From Pseudogemmatithrix spongiicola (GTDB lineage Bacteria > Gemmatimonadota > Gemmatimonadetes > Gemmatimonadales > Gemmatimonadaceae): a stretch of DNA of 64,000 bases. The notes below the pieces were generated by a model. That model saw only the letters and a program-made list of their open reading frames with translations. It ran no database searches and had not been told where the DNA came from. Numbering within the stretch: the first letter of the stretch is position 1; each line of letters starts with the position of its first letter. Made by a program: the position numbers and the translations under genes. The DNA lies in the NCBI RefSeq assembly GCF_030623445.1, contig NZ_CP130613.1:1054001-1118000 (forward strand), read 5' to 3'. Shown here piece after piece: positions 48,820 through 57,710 of the stretch.

Positions 48820-49917
48820 TCAGTAAGAGAACGGCCACGCCAGGAAATACCGTTTGACCCGCCGCCAAATCTCGATTAGCCCCCGCGGCTCCGCCAGCAG
48901 GAACACGATGATGAGCAGCCCGAACATCGCCTGGTTGAGCGAGAACACCGTGATGCCACCCCCGCCGCCGGTGCTTGAGATGAACGGCAGCGAGGCACTG
49001 AGCGACTCGATGACGCGCGGGAGTGCCGTGAGGAACACGGCCCCGAGGATCGACCCCGCCACGCTGCCGACGCCCCCCACGACCATCATCGCGATGTACT
49101 GGATGGACAGGAACAGCGTGAAGTCCAGCGGGCTCACGTAGCGCGCGTACGATGCGTACATCGCGCCCGCGCAGGCGGCGTAGGCGCTCGACACCACGAA
49201 CGCGCCCACCTTGTACTGCACGAGGCTGACCCCGATCACCTCGGCGGCCAAGTCACGGTCGCGGATGGCCTGCAGCGCCCTGCCGGGCCGCGAGCGCAGC
49301 AGGTTGCGCGTGGCGAAGGCGATTACCGCGACGACGATCCACGTGAAGTAGAAGTAGCCCTGATTGCGGGCGAGCGGTCGCCCGAACAGCGACATCGTGG
49401 TGAGGTCCAGGCCGCCGACGGCGACCGCCGCACGCACGGGCGTGCCCGTGAGCCCACCGGTCACACTGGTCCAGTGTTCGAACACGTGCTGCCCGACGAT
49501 GACGAGGCCGAGCGAGACGATCACGAGGTAGTTGCCGCGCAACCGCAAGGCCGCCGGACCCACGCAGCCGCCGATGAATCCGCCGATCGCCGCCGCCCCG
49601 ATGAGCCAGAGCGGGAACGGCCAATGCGCGCTGCCGGTGAGGACCACCGTGGCGTACGCCCCGACCCCGAAGAAGAACGCGTGTCCCAGCGACGCCTGGC
49701 CGGCGAAGCCCGTGAGCAGGTTGAGCCCCAGCGTGCCCACGGCCGCAATGCCCGCGTACACCAGCACCGTCGTCCAATAGTTGCTCAGCACGAACGGCGC
49801 GGCGGCGAAGCCGGCCACCACCAGCGCGATGCCGCTGCGCGCCCACCACGAGCGCCAGAGCACGAGGTCGTGCGCATACGTGGTCGAGATGCGGGTGTTG
49901 CGCAGCTTGAGCCTCAT
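48820..49917 (-). CDS. livM: Liv-type ABC permease, LivM-like
   Basis: The 365-residue membrane protein has about nine to ten hydrophobic helices and LivM signatures: LNLLTGFAGQASLGHAFFFGVGAYA, LRLRGNYLVIVSLGLVIV, and the EAA-like GRALQAIRDRDLAAEVIGVSLVQYKV loop that contacts the ATPase. It pairs with LivH. ATG 49917 overlaps the livH stop by 4 nt (ATGA). An upstream in-frame extension was rejected because it would overlap livH almost completely. Confidence 0.92.
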   Translation of the reverse strand: MRLKLRNTRISTTYAHDLVLWRSWWARSGIALVVAGFAAAPFVLSNYWTTVLVYAGIAAVGTLGLNLLTGFAGQASLGHAFFFGVGAYATVVLTGSAHWPFPLWLIGAAAIGGFIGGCVGPAALRLRGNYLVIVSLGLVIVGQHVFEHWTSVTGGLTGTPVRAAVAVGGLDLTTMSLFGRPLARNQGYFYFTWIVVAVIAFATRNLLRSRPGRALQAIRDRDLAAEVIGVSLVQYKVGAFVVSSAYAACAGAMYASYARYVSPLDFTLFLSIQYIAMMVVGGVGSVAGSILGAVFLTALPRVIESLSASLPFISSTGGGGGITVFSLNQAMFGLLIIVFLLAEPRGLIEIWRRVKRYFLAWPFSY

Positions 49918-50810
49918 GCGCGTCGCACCTCTTCGCGCCCGAACAGGCCATACGGACGCACGATGAGGATCACGACCATCACGAGGTAGGGCATCACCAC
50001 GTGGAAGTTGGCGCCGACGCCGGGCACGGCGGTCACGAGATACGCCGCGGTGAGGACCTCGATCAGTCCAATGAGCACGCCGCCGGTCACCGCGCCCTCG
50101 GGCGAATCGAGCCCACCGAGGATCATCGCCGGAAAGGCACGAAATGCGACAAGGCTCAGCGAGAGATCCACGCCCTTGGGCCCCGCGCTCAAGAACACGC
50201 CGGCCAGCGTGGCCACGGCGCCCGCGATGGCCCACGACAGGCCGTGAATGGCCTGCGGGCTGATGCCGTGCGCGAGCGCGGCTTCGGGATCGGCCGCGCC
50301 AGCGCGCATCGCGATGCCGAGCGTGGAGAAGCGGAAGAGCGCGAACAGCGCCGCCAAGGCCGCACCGGCGGCGCCGAGCGTCCAGAGGTCGGCCACCTTC
50401 ACCGTGGCGCCACCGATCTGCACGGTCTGTACGCCCCACGGATCGCCGATCAGCAGCACGTCGTAGCCCCAGCGCGCGGCGCTCGCCTGTTCCAGCACGA
50501 ACAGCACGCCCAGCGTGATGAGGATCATCGCGAACGTCGGCTGGCCGACCATCGGACGGAACACCACGCGCTCCAGCGCCATGCCGATGCCCGCCACGGC
50601 GGCCACCGCCAGCACCACCGCGAGGCTGAACGGCAGGCCCTGCCGCACCGCGAACTCGTGCGTGAGGAAGGCGCCGAGCACCACGAGGCCGCCCTGGGCG
50701 AAGTTGATGACGCCCGTCGCGCGGTAGATCACGACGAAGCCGAGGCAGATGAGTGCGTAGACCGAGCCCAGCGCCAAGCCCGCGAGCAGGAACTGGACGA
50801 GATCGCTCAT
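49914..50810 (-). CDS. livH: Liv-type ABC permease, LivH-like
   Basis: The 298-residue protein starts MSDLVQFLLAGLALGSVYALICLGF, a typical LivH N-terminus, followed by IYRATGVINFAQGGLVVLGAF and about seven more helices. The coupling loop GIAMRAGAADPEAALAHGI is present. It forms the membrane channel with LivM. ATG 50810 overlaps the stop of the acyl-CoA ligase gene (ATGA). Confidence 0.92.
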   Translation of the reverse strand: MSDLVQFLLAGLALGSVYALICLGFVVIYRATGVINFAQGGLVVLGAFLTHEFAVRQGLPFSLAVVLAVAAVAGIGMALERVVFRPMVGQPTFAMILITLGVLFVLEQASAARWGYDVLLIGDPWGVQTVQIGGATVKVADLWTLGAAGAALAALFALFRFSTLGIAMRAGAADPEAALAHGISPQAIHGLSWAIAGAVATLAGVFLSAGPKGVDLSLSLVAFRAFPAMILGGLDSPEGAVTGGVLIGLIEVLTAAYLVTAVPGVGANFHVVMPYLVMVVILIVRPYGLFGREEVRRA

Positions 50811-52630
50811 GCGTACATCCCGGCGATGAGGTCCGAGAAGGCCTTCTCGATGGCGCGGCGCTTCACCTTCTGCGTGGCGGTGAGTTCGCCCTCCTCGTGG
50901 TCCAGCGGCTTGGGAATCATCGCAAAGCGCTTGATCTGCTCCACGGGCGCGAGGTCGGCGTTCACCTGTTCGATCCACGCCGCGATCAGCTCCTTCACCT
51001 CTGGCTGTGCGCTCAAGTCCTCGTACGTGGTATACGAGATGCGCCGCCGCGTCGCCCAGTCCGCCACCGTGTCCATCTCGATGCCGATCAGCGCCGTGCA
51101 GTACTTGCGTCGGTCACCGATCACGATGGCCTCGCGCACGAAGGGCGAGACCTTGAGTTTGTTCTCGATCCATGACGGCGCGATGTTCTTGCCGCCGGAG
51201 GTGATGATGAGGTCCTTCTTGCGGTCCGTGATGCGCAGGAACCCGTCGGGCGAGAGCTCGCCGACGTCACCCGTGTGCAGCCAGCCATCGGCATCCACCG
51301 TCTCGCGCGTCGCGGCTTCGTTGCGATAGTAGCCGGCGAACACGCAGGCGCCGCGCACCAGGATCTCCCCGTCCTCGGCGATGCGCAGCTCCACGCCGGG
51401 GAAAGCGGTGCCCACGAGCCCGGGCCGCACGTCGTGCTCCGGCGTGAAGGTCGCCAGTCCGCAGCCTTCGGTTTGCCCGTACGCTTCCCGGATGCGCACC
51501 CCGAGCGACCAGAAGGCTTCGATCACCTGCGGCGCCACCGGGGCCGCGGCACTGCTGGCGTATCGCACGCGCGCCATGCCGAGCCGCTCACGCAGCGGGC
51601 GATAGAGCAGTAGCCAGCCGAGCCATTCGAGCGCGCGGTCCAGCGGCGTCAGCGGTACGCGGTCGATCCGCTTGCGTGCCAGCCGACGGCCGACGCCCAT
51701 CCACAGGTGGAAATTGCGCTTCTTGAGCCAACTGGCGTCGTTCATCCGGATCTCGATGCCGGCGAGCATCTTTTCCCACACCCGCGGCACGCCGAAGAAG
51801 ATCGTCGGCTGGATCTCGCGGAGGTCCGCCACCAGCTCGTCCACGCCGCCGCCGAAGCTCACGACGGATCCCTTCTCCAGCGGCGCCAACAGCGAGAAGA
51901 TCTGCTCGGCGATGTGGCACAGCGGCAGGTACGAGAGCGTCTCGTCGTCCTCGTCTGCGTCGAAGGCGTCGGCGATGGTGCGCGCCGTGAAGTCGAGGTT
52001 CGCGTGCGAGAGTATCGCGCCTTTCGGCGCGCCGGTGGTGCCCGACGTATAGATGAGCACCGCGGCGTCGCTCGGGTCCAGCGACGCCACCGAGGCCTCG
52101 AACTCGGTCACCGGCGCCGCGGCGCCGCGTGCGAGCAGCGCCTCGAAGGTCATCGCACGGCCGTCCGCGAGATGGTGCGCGGCGCCGCGCGGCTCGATGA
52201 GGATCACGTCGCGCAGGGCCGGCAGCCGGTCCCGCACGGCGAGCACCTTGTCGAGCTGCTCTTCGTCCTCGACGATGACCACGGCACTGCCCGAATGCTC
52301 GAGCACGTAGTGCACCTCCTCGGCCGGCGACGTGGCATACACGCCTACCACCACCGCGCCGATGCCTTGCACGCCGAGGTCTGCAAAGAGCCATTCGGGG
52401 CGATTGTCACCGATGATGGCCACGCGGTCGCCGGCGCCGACGCCCAGCGCGCGCAGCCCCAATCCCGTCTGTGCAACGCGCTCGGCGTATTCGCGCCACG
52501 AGTACTCGCGCCAGAGCCCGAGCTCGCGGTGGCGGAGGGCCAGGCGTCCCGGCTTGACGCGCGCCCAGTGCAGTACGCGGGCCGGCAGCGTGCGCAGGGC
52601 GGCGGAGACGGGCGCGGCCATCGTCGTCAT
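50807..52630 (-). CDS. Long-chain acyl-CoA ligase (AMP-forming)
   Basis: The 607-residue protein has all adenylate-forming motifs: P-loop YTSGTTGAPKGA, YGQTEGCG, GWLHTGDVG, ITDRKKDLIITSGGKNIAP and a C-terminal lysine in LTATQKVKRRAIE. It activates a carboxylic acid to its CoA thioester with ATP. Its place inside the transporter operon (4-nt overlaps with livG and livH) suggests that it traps the imported substrate as CoA ester, so the transporter may carry fatty or aromatic acids. That is inference. Confidence 0.9.
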   Translation of the reverse strand: MTTMAAPVSAALRTLPARVLHWARVKPGRLALRHRELGLWREYSWREYAERVAQTGLGLRALGVGAGDRVAIIGDNRPEWLFADLGVQGIGAVVVGVYATSPAEEVHYVLEHSGSAVVIVEDEEQLDKVLAVRDRLPALRDVILIEPRGAAHHLADGRAMTFEALLARGAAAPVTEFEASVASLDPSDAAVLIYTSGTTGAPKGAILSHANLDFTARTIADAFDADEDDETLSYLPLCHIAEQIFSLLAPLEKGSVVSFGGGVDELVADLREIQPTIFFGVPRVWEKMLAGIEIRMNDASWLKKRNFHLWMGVGRRLARKRIDRVPLTPLDRALEWLGWLLLYRPLRERLGMARVRYASSAAAPVAPQVIEAFWSLGVRIREAYGQTEGCGLATFTPEHDVRPGLVGTAFPGVELRIAEDGEILVRGACVFAGYYRNEAATRETVDADGWLHTGDVGELSPDGFLRITDRKKDLIITSGGKNIAPSWIENKLKVSPFVREAIVIGDRRKYCTALIGIEMDTVADWATRRRISYTTYEDLSAQPEVKELIAAWIEQVNADLAPVEQIKRFAMIPKPLDHEEGELTATQKVKRRAIEKAFSDLIAGMYA

Positions 52631-53424
52631 TCGCCGGTCCCCACGTACGCGCGCACGACGTCCTCGTTCGCGCGCACGTCGGCCGGCGCCCCCACGGCCA
52701 GCACCTTGCCGAAGTCCATCGCCAGCACGCGCTGCGCGAGATCCATCACCATGCGCAGGTCATGTTCCACGAGCAGCACCGCGATCTTCCATTCCTCGTT
52801 GATCTCGCGGATGTAGCGGGCCATGTCCTCGCTTTCCTCGAGGTTCATGCCGGCGGCGGGCTCGTCGAGCAGCAGCAGCGACGGCTCCATGGCCAGTGCC
52901 CGCGCCACCTCGACCCGCTTCCGCACGCCATAGGGCAGCAGGGCCACGTGCTGGAAGCGATACGGCTCGAGCTCGAGCAGTTCGATGATCTCCTCGCAGC
53001 GCGGCCGGTGCGCGAGCTCCTCCTGCCTCGCCTTGCCGAACCACAGCGCACCCGCGAAGAACCCGGTGTGCATGAGGTGATGCCGACCGAGCATCACGTT
53101 CTCGAGCACCGTGAGCGTGCTGAAGAGCCCGAGGTTCTGGAACGTGCGCGCCATCCCGAGCCGCGCGATGGCGACCGGGCGACGGCCGGAGATCACGTGG
53201 CCGTCGAAGGTGATGCTCCCTTCCTGCGGTCGGTAGACGCCGTTCAGGCAGTTGAAGATCGACGACTTGCCCGCGCCGTTGGGGCCGATGATGGCGAAGA
53301 GTTCGCCGCGCCGCACGTCGAAGGACACGCCGTTGAGCGCGGTGACGCCGCCGAAGCGCAGCGTGACGCCCTCCACCGTGAGCAGGGGCGTGTGGGCGGC
53401 ATCCCGCAGAGCCTCGGCGGTCAC
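52627..53424 (-). CDS. livG: Liv-type ABC ATPase, LivG-like
   Basis: The 265-residue ABC ATPase has Walker A GPNGAGKSS, the LivG stretch GMARTFQNLGLFSTLTVLENVMLG, PYGVRKRVEVARALAMEP as signature region, Walker B LLLLDEPAAGMN and switch His in LLVEHDLRMV. The signature departs from LSGGQ, as is common in LivG proteins. Start GTG 53424 overlaps the livF stop by 4 nt (GTGA), matching the habit of this operon; an in-frame GTG at 53433 is an alternative. Confidence 0.9.
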   Translation of the reverse strand: MTAEALRDAAHTPLLTVEGVTLRFGGVTALNGVSFDVRRGELFAIIGPNGAGKSSIFNCLNGVYRPQEGSITFDGHVISGRRPVAIARLGMARTFQNLGLFSTLTVLENVMLGRHHLMHTGFFAGALWFGKARQEELAHRPRCEEIIELLELEPYRFQHVALLPYGVRKRVEVARALAMEPSLLLLDEPAAGMNLEESEDMARYIREINEEWKIAVLLVEHDLRMVMDLAQRVLAMDFGKVLAVGAPADVRANEDVVRAYVGTGE

Positions 53425-54248
53425 GCGCTCCACCGCTTGCGGCGCCGGTAGGTCTTCACGTCGCGGTAACTGCGTCCGGCGGCGTCGCCGCCGCCCAGGT
53501 AGAACTCCTGCACGTCCTTGTCCTTGGCGAGTTCGGCGGCGGAGCCATCACGCACGACCTTGCCGTGCTCGAGGATGTATCCCGCATGTGCGATGCCCAA
53601 GGCCATCGCCGCGTTCTGCTCCACGAGCAGCACGGCGGTGCCCGACTCGTGGATCTTCACGATGAGATCCCGGATCTCGCCGACGATCTTCGGGGCCAAG
53701 CCCAGCGATGGCTCATCGAGCAACAGGATGCGCGGCTGCGACATCAGCGCACGGCCGATCGCCACCATTTGCTGCTCGCCGCCCGAGAGGTATCCCGCCA
53801 TCTGGCTGCGGCGGTCCTTGAGGGCCGGGAAGAGTGCGTAGGCGCGCTCGAGGCCCTCCGCGAGCGCGGCGCGCGTGCGGCAGGTGAAGCCGCCGGCGCG
53901 CAGGTTCTCCTCGACCGTGAGGTCCGCAAAGATGCGGCGTCCTTCCATGACTTGGGCAAGGCCCCGTCGCACGATGCTCGGCGCCGGCGCGTCGTCGATG
54001 GCAGTGCCGTCGAGCGTGATGCTGCCCTTCGTCACGCGGCCGCGATGCAGCGGGAGCAAGCCGGTGATGGCGCGGAGTACGGTCGTCTTGCCGGCGCCGT
54101 TTGCACCGAGCAGGGCGACGATCTGACCTGCGGGGACGTCGAGGCTCACGCCGCGCAGCACGAGCACCACGTCGCTGTAGACCACTTCGACGTTGCGCAG
54201 GCTGAGTAGCGCTGCGCCTCCGCTGGACGAGGCGGCGGGAGGCGTCAC
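53421..54248 (-). CDS. livF: Liv-type ABC ATPase, LivF-like
   Basis: The 275-residue ABC ATPase has Walker A GANGAGKTT, the LivF stretch GLAQVMEGRRIFADLTVEENL, signature YLSGGEQQMVAIGRALM, Walker B ILLLDEPSLGLAP and LLVEQNAAMAL. It partners LivG in driving transport. It starts at GTG 54248, overlapping the stop of the upstream kinase gene by 4 nt (GTGA), so the kinase and transporter genes are translationally linked. Confidence 0.92.
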   Translation of the reverse strand: MTPPAASSSGGAALLSLRNVEVVYSDVVLVLRGVSLDVPAGQIVALLGANGAGKTTVLRAITGLLPLHRGRVTKGSITLDGTAIDDAPAPSIVRRGLAQVMEGRRIFADLTVEENLRAGGFTCRTRAALAEGLERAYALFPALKDRRSQMAGYLSGGEQQMVAIGRALMSQPRILLLDEPSLGLAPKIVGEIRDLIVKIHESGTAVLLVEQNAAMALGIAHAGYILEHGKVVRDGSAAELAKDKDVQEFYLGGGDAAGRSYRDVKTYRRRKRWSA

Positions 54249-56668
54249 TCGATGGCGCTCCGGCGGCCGGAGGCGGCCGCGGGAACGGCCGGCCCGGGCG
54301 TTGGGACCCGCTCCAATCCCATCTGCGTCAGCAGCGCTCGCACGCGCGGGTCATCCCGCACGCCGTCCGCCAACGGATGCACGGCGAGCTCGGAGATGAA
54401 CCAGTCGCGCTCGCCCACCGCGCGCGTCAGGGCATCGACCGCGGCGTCGCGGTCACCGAGTCCGATGTGCACCACGGCTTCGAGCGTGGGCGGCACATAG
54501 GCGACGGCCGACGCGCGGCGCATCTCGCGCAGGAGTTCGCGCGCCATCTCGGGACGGCCGGCGTCGGCCTCGGCGCGGGCGAGGATCGCCAGCATCCCCG
54601 GATGCCGCCCGGCCAGTTGCGTGGCCCGTAGCGCGGCGCGCGCCGCGTCCTCGGGGCGCGCGAGGCTGATGAGGATCATCGCGCGCCAGAGTTGATTGAA
54701 CGCGAACTCCGGTTCGAGCTCGATTGCGCGATCGACCTGCACCAAGGCGTCGTCGAATCGCCGCGCATGGTAGAGGATCTCGGCGAGGCCGAGGACGTTC
54801 AGGGCGTTGAGCGGATCGAGGCGCAAGCCCGTGCTCGCCAGCGTGATGGCATCCTCGTGGCGCGCCTGGACGGACATGAGCTTCGCATAGTCGAGATACG
54901 GCTGCCAAGCGCTCGGCGTGGCGCGCCGTGCGGCGCGAAGATCCTGCGCGGCGCCCTCGAAGTTCCAGTCCCGGCGATGCCGCAGACGCGCTCGCGCCGC
55001 CAGTGCCTCGCCGAGGCTCGGTTGCGCTCGCAGTGCCGACGCGACGGCAGCCTCGGCGGCGGTGTACTGCGGCGTCGGCGGCGCCATCCAGCGCCCGACG
55101 AACGAGAGGTGTACGTCGGCGACGCCGGCCCAGGCCAGCGCGAAGTTCGGATCCTGCTGCACCGCCTGCCTGAGCAATTGCCCGGCGCTCTCGAGGCCGT
55201 CGAGCGTCGACCGGTGCCAGGCATGCCGCCCGCGCATGTAGAGCGAGTAGGCGCTGTCCTGCGTGATTGTCGTGGTCGGGCCTGGCCGCTGGGTGCCGCG
55301 CATCGTCACGCTCAGCGCCTGCACGATGTGCATCGACGCGTCGAGCTGCGGCTTGAGGATGCCCGACGTGCTGTCGGTGTAGTCGCGGGTCATCAGCACG
55401 TTGCCCGATGCGGCATCCACGACCTGCGCGCCGATGCGGACGCCCTCGGGCTGGCGGTTCGCGGTGCAGAGCACGAGCAGGTCGGCATCGAGCTCGCGTC
55501 CGATCTCGCGGGCCTCCTTGGTCGTCCCGCGGAAGCGCATCACGGAGAGCATGTTGATGACGTGCAGGTCGGGGAGGGCGGAGAGCTGTGCGATGATCTG
55601 CTCGGTGACGCCGTCGCTGAAGTAGTCCTGCGCGGGATCGCCGCTGAGATTGCGGCAGGGCAGCACGGCGATGCTGCGTGCACGGTCCGCAGGGTCGCCG
55701 TCCTTGAGCCTGCCGCCGACGAAGAGGCCGGCGCCAAGGCTGCCGACCAACAGCAGCACGGCGGCGGCGCGCGTACGCGGCGTCCAGACCTGACGCAGCG
55801 CGGCGGTGGTCTCGAGGTTGGCAAGGAACACCTCGAGGAAGGCGGCCACTGACGGGAAGCGATCGTCTGGCTGCTTGGCCAGCGCCCGCTTGAGCGCAGC
55901 CTCCATCACCGGCGGCACGTCGGCGCGGAAGGTGCTCACCTCGGGCGGCGGCTCCGTGGTGTGCGCGACGACGATCTCGACGACGTTTTGCGTCGGGAAC
56001 GGCTTCTGGCCGGTCAGCGCCTCGAACAGCACACAAGCGAAGGAGTACTGGTCGCTGGCGGTCGTGAGTTCGCGGTCGGCGTAGAGCTGCTCCGGACTCG
56101 CGTAGGACGGCGTACCGAGAAAGGCCCCCGTGGTGCTGGCGCTGCCGCTCGCGAGTCCCGGCGCGCTGCCGCCGCGGGCGACTCCGAAATCGGCCAACAG
56201 GAAGCTGCCGGAGGCGTAGAGGATGTTCTCCGGCTTGACGTCGCGGTGGATGAGCCCGAAGCCGTGCGCGTAGTCGAGGGCCCCGCCGATCTGCTCGGCC
56301 AGCCGTCGCACTTCCGCGAGCGGCAGCCCGCCCCCGGCCTTGAGGCGATCGCGCAGCGTGCCGCCGGTGAGGCGCGGCATCACGAAGTACATCGTTTCGC
56401 CTTCGACGCCGGAGTCGAAGACGGGCACGACGTGCGGATGGACGAGGCGCGCGGCGACGGCGATCTCGCGCTCGAAGCGCTCGACCATCGCCTTGCTGGT
56501 GAGTTCGGGCCGGATGAGCTTGACCGCGACGGCGCGCTCGTGGCGCCGATCCCAAGCGTCGAAGACGACGGCCATACCGCCCGCGCCGATCTCCTCGCGG
56601 ATATCGTAGCGCTCGGAGAGTTTGGCGGGGATGCCGGGGCGGGATTCGCTCACATTGCCGACAAGCAT
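54245..56668 (-). CDS. Membrane Ser/Thr kinase with TolB-like and TPR regions, heading liv operon
   Basis: The 807-residue protein has a Hanks kinase (about 20-275; GAGGMAVVFDA, VAVKLI, HRDVKPENIL, DFG, SPEQ) and a transmembrane helix at about 305-325. A TolB-N-like segment follows (SIAVLPCRNLSGDPAQDYFSDGVTEQI, ELDADLLVLCTA), then a TPR-rich region. It is the first gene of the seven-gene transporter operon, which makes regulation of uptake or of the acyl-CoA ligase a reasonable guess. ATG 56668 was chosen; a GTG twelve nt inside (56656) is an alternative. Confidence 0.88.
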   Translation of the reverse strand: MLVGNVSESRPGIPAKLSERYDIREEIGAGGMAVVFDAWDRRHERAVAVKLIRPELTSKAMVERFEREIAVAARLVHPHVVPVFDSGVEGETMYFVMPRLTGGTLRDRLKAGGGLPLAEVRRLAEQIGGALDYAHGFGLIHRDVKPENILYASGSFLLADFGVARGGSAPGLASGSASTTGAFLGTPSYASPEQLYADRELTTASDQYSFACVLFEALTGQKPFPTQNVVEIVVAHTTEPPPEVSTFRADVPPVMEAALKRALAKQPDDRFPSVAAFLEVFLANLETTAALRQVWTPRTRAAAVLLLVGSLGAGLFVGGRLKDGDPADRARSIAVLPCRNLSGDPAQDYFSDGVTEQIIAQLSALPDLHVINMLSVMRFRGTTKEAREIGRELDADLLVLCTANRQPEGVRIGAQVVDAASGNVLMTRDYTDSTSGILKPQLDASMHIVQALSVTMRGTQRPGPTTTITQDSAYSLYMRGRHAWHRSTLDGLESAGQLLRQAVQQDPNFALAWAGVADVHLSFVGRWMAPPTPQYTAAEAAVASALRAQPSLGEALAARARLRHRRDWNFEGAAQDLRAARRATPSAWQPYLDYAKLMSVQARHEDAITLASTGLRLDPLNALNVLGLAEILYHARRFDDALVQVDRAIELEPEFAFNQLWRAMILISLARPEDAARAALRATQLAGRHPGMLAILARAEADAGRPEMARELLREMRRASAVAYVPPTLEAVVHIGLGDRDAAVDALTRAVGERDWFISELAVHPLADGVRDDPRVRALLTQMGLERVPTPGPAVPAAASGRRSAIE

Positions 56669-56738
56669 ACGACTTGTGCGCAGGCGCCACTAGAGGGGCG
56701 TGGCTGGCGGCGGCGACGGTTGTGCGGAACCTTTAGGC

Positions 56739-57710
56739 ATGACGCTTCGCCGATTCGCCGCTGGCATGCTGGCCCTCACCGCCTGCGCCAGCGGTCCCCG
56801 TCCCGCGTTCGAGCACGCCCTGCCGGGCCCCGCGCTGCCGTGGACGCACGCCACCTTCGACACCACGGGCGGACGTTTCACCTTCGCCATCGTCTCTGAC
56901 CTGAATGGCGGCGAACGCCGCGATGTGTTCGCGCTGGCGGTGCGCCAGCTCGCGTCGCTGCGCCCCGAACTCGTGATGAGCGTTGGCGACCTGATCGACG
57001 GGCCGACCGCGAACGCCGATTCCCTCACGCGGGAGTGGGACGACTTCGACGCCCGCGCCCGCGCGATGCCGGCGCCGTTCTTCCGCGTCGGCGGCAACCA
57101 CGACCTCACCGGTGACGAATTGAAGGACGTCTGGCGCTCGCGCTACGGGCCCACGTACTACGCCTTCGTGTACAAGCAGGCGCTGTTCCTGGTCCTCGAC
57201 ACCGAGGATCTCGCGCCCGAACGGGCGCGGGAGATCTTCGTCGCGCGCACGAAGGCCGTGCAGGCGGCCGCGGAGAACCAGGGCGGGCAGGACACGCTGT
57301 CCTACTACCGCATGCAGGAGCGCGCCACGGGTGACATCGGCGCGGAGCAGGCCGCCTACATGCAACGCGCGATCGCCGAGCAGGCGGGCGTGCGCTGGAC
57401 GTTCCTCTTCCTGCATAAGCCCGTCTGGGGCAACCCTGCCGACGACGACTTCAAGGCAATCGAACGCGCGCTCGCTGGCCGTCCGTATACGGTCTTCAGC
57501 GGCCACTTGCACTCGTTGGCGCTGCGGGAACGCCTCGGCCGCGAGTACTACACGCTCGGCACGACGGGCGGCAGTCAGAACCCGCGTGACCCGATGGCCT
57601 TCGATCACCTCACGTTGGTGACGATGACGCAGGATGGACCCGCCATCACCCACTTGCGCCTCGAGGGCATCCTCGGGCGCGACGGCAAACTCCCACCGGT
57701 GACTCCGTGA
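56739..57710 (+). CDS. Calcineurin-like metallophosphoesterase lipoprotein
   Basis: The 323-residue protein has a lipobox (LALTAC, Cys16). Metallophosphoesterase motifs follow: FAIVSDLNGGER (an Asp followed by LNGG where DxH is usual), VMSVGDLIDG, VGGNHD, and VFSGHLHSLAL. The DxH histidine is replaced by Asn, so one metal ligand is altered. It is probably attached to the envelope and hydrolyses phosphoesters. Its stop overlaps the GTG of the S9 peptidase gene (GTGA). Confidence 0.85.
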   Translation: MTLRRFAAGMLALTACASGPRPAFEHALPGPALPWTHATFDTTGGRFTFAIVSDLNGGERRDVFALAVRQLASLRPELVMSVGDLIDGPTANADSLTREWDDFDARARAMPAPFFRVGGNHDLTGDELKDVWRSRYGPTYYAFVYKQALFLVLDTEDLAPERAREIFVARTKAVQAAAENQGGQDTLSYYRMQERATGDIGAEQAAYMQRAIAEQAGVRWTFLFLHKPVWGNPADDDFKAIERALAGRPYTVFSGHLHSLALRERLGREYYTLGTTGGSQNPRDPMAFDHLTLVTMTQDGPAITHLRLEGILGRDGKLPPVTP

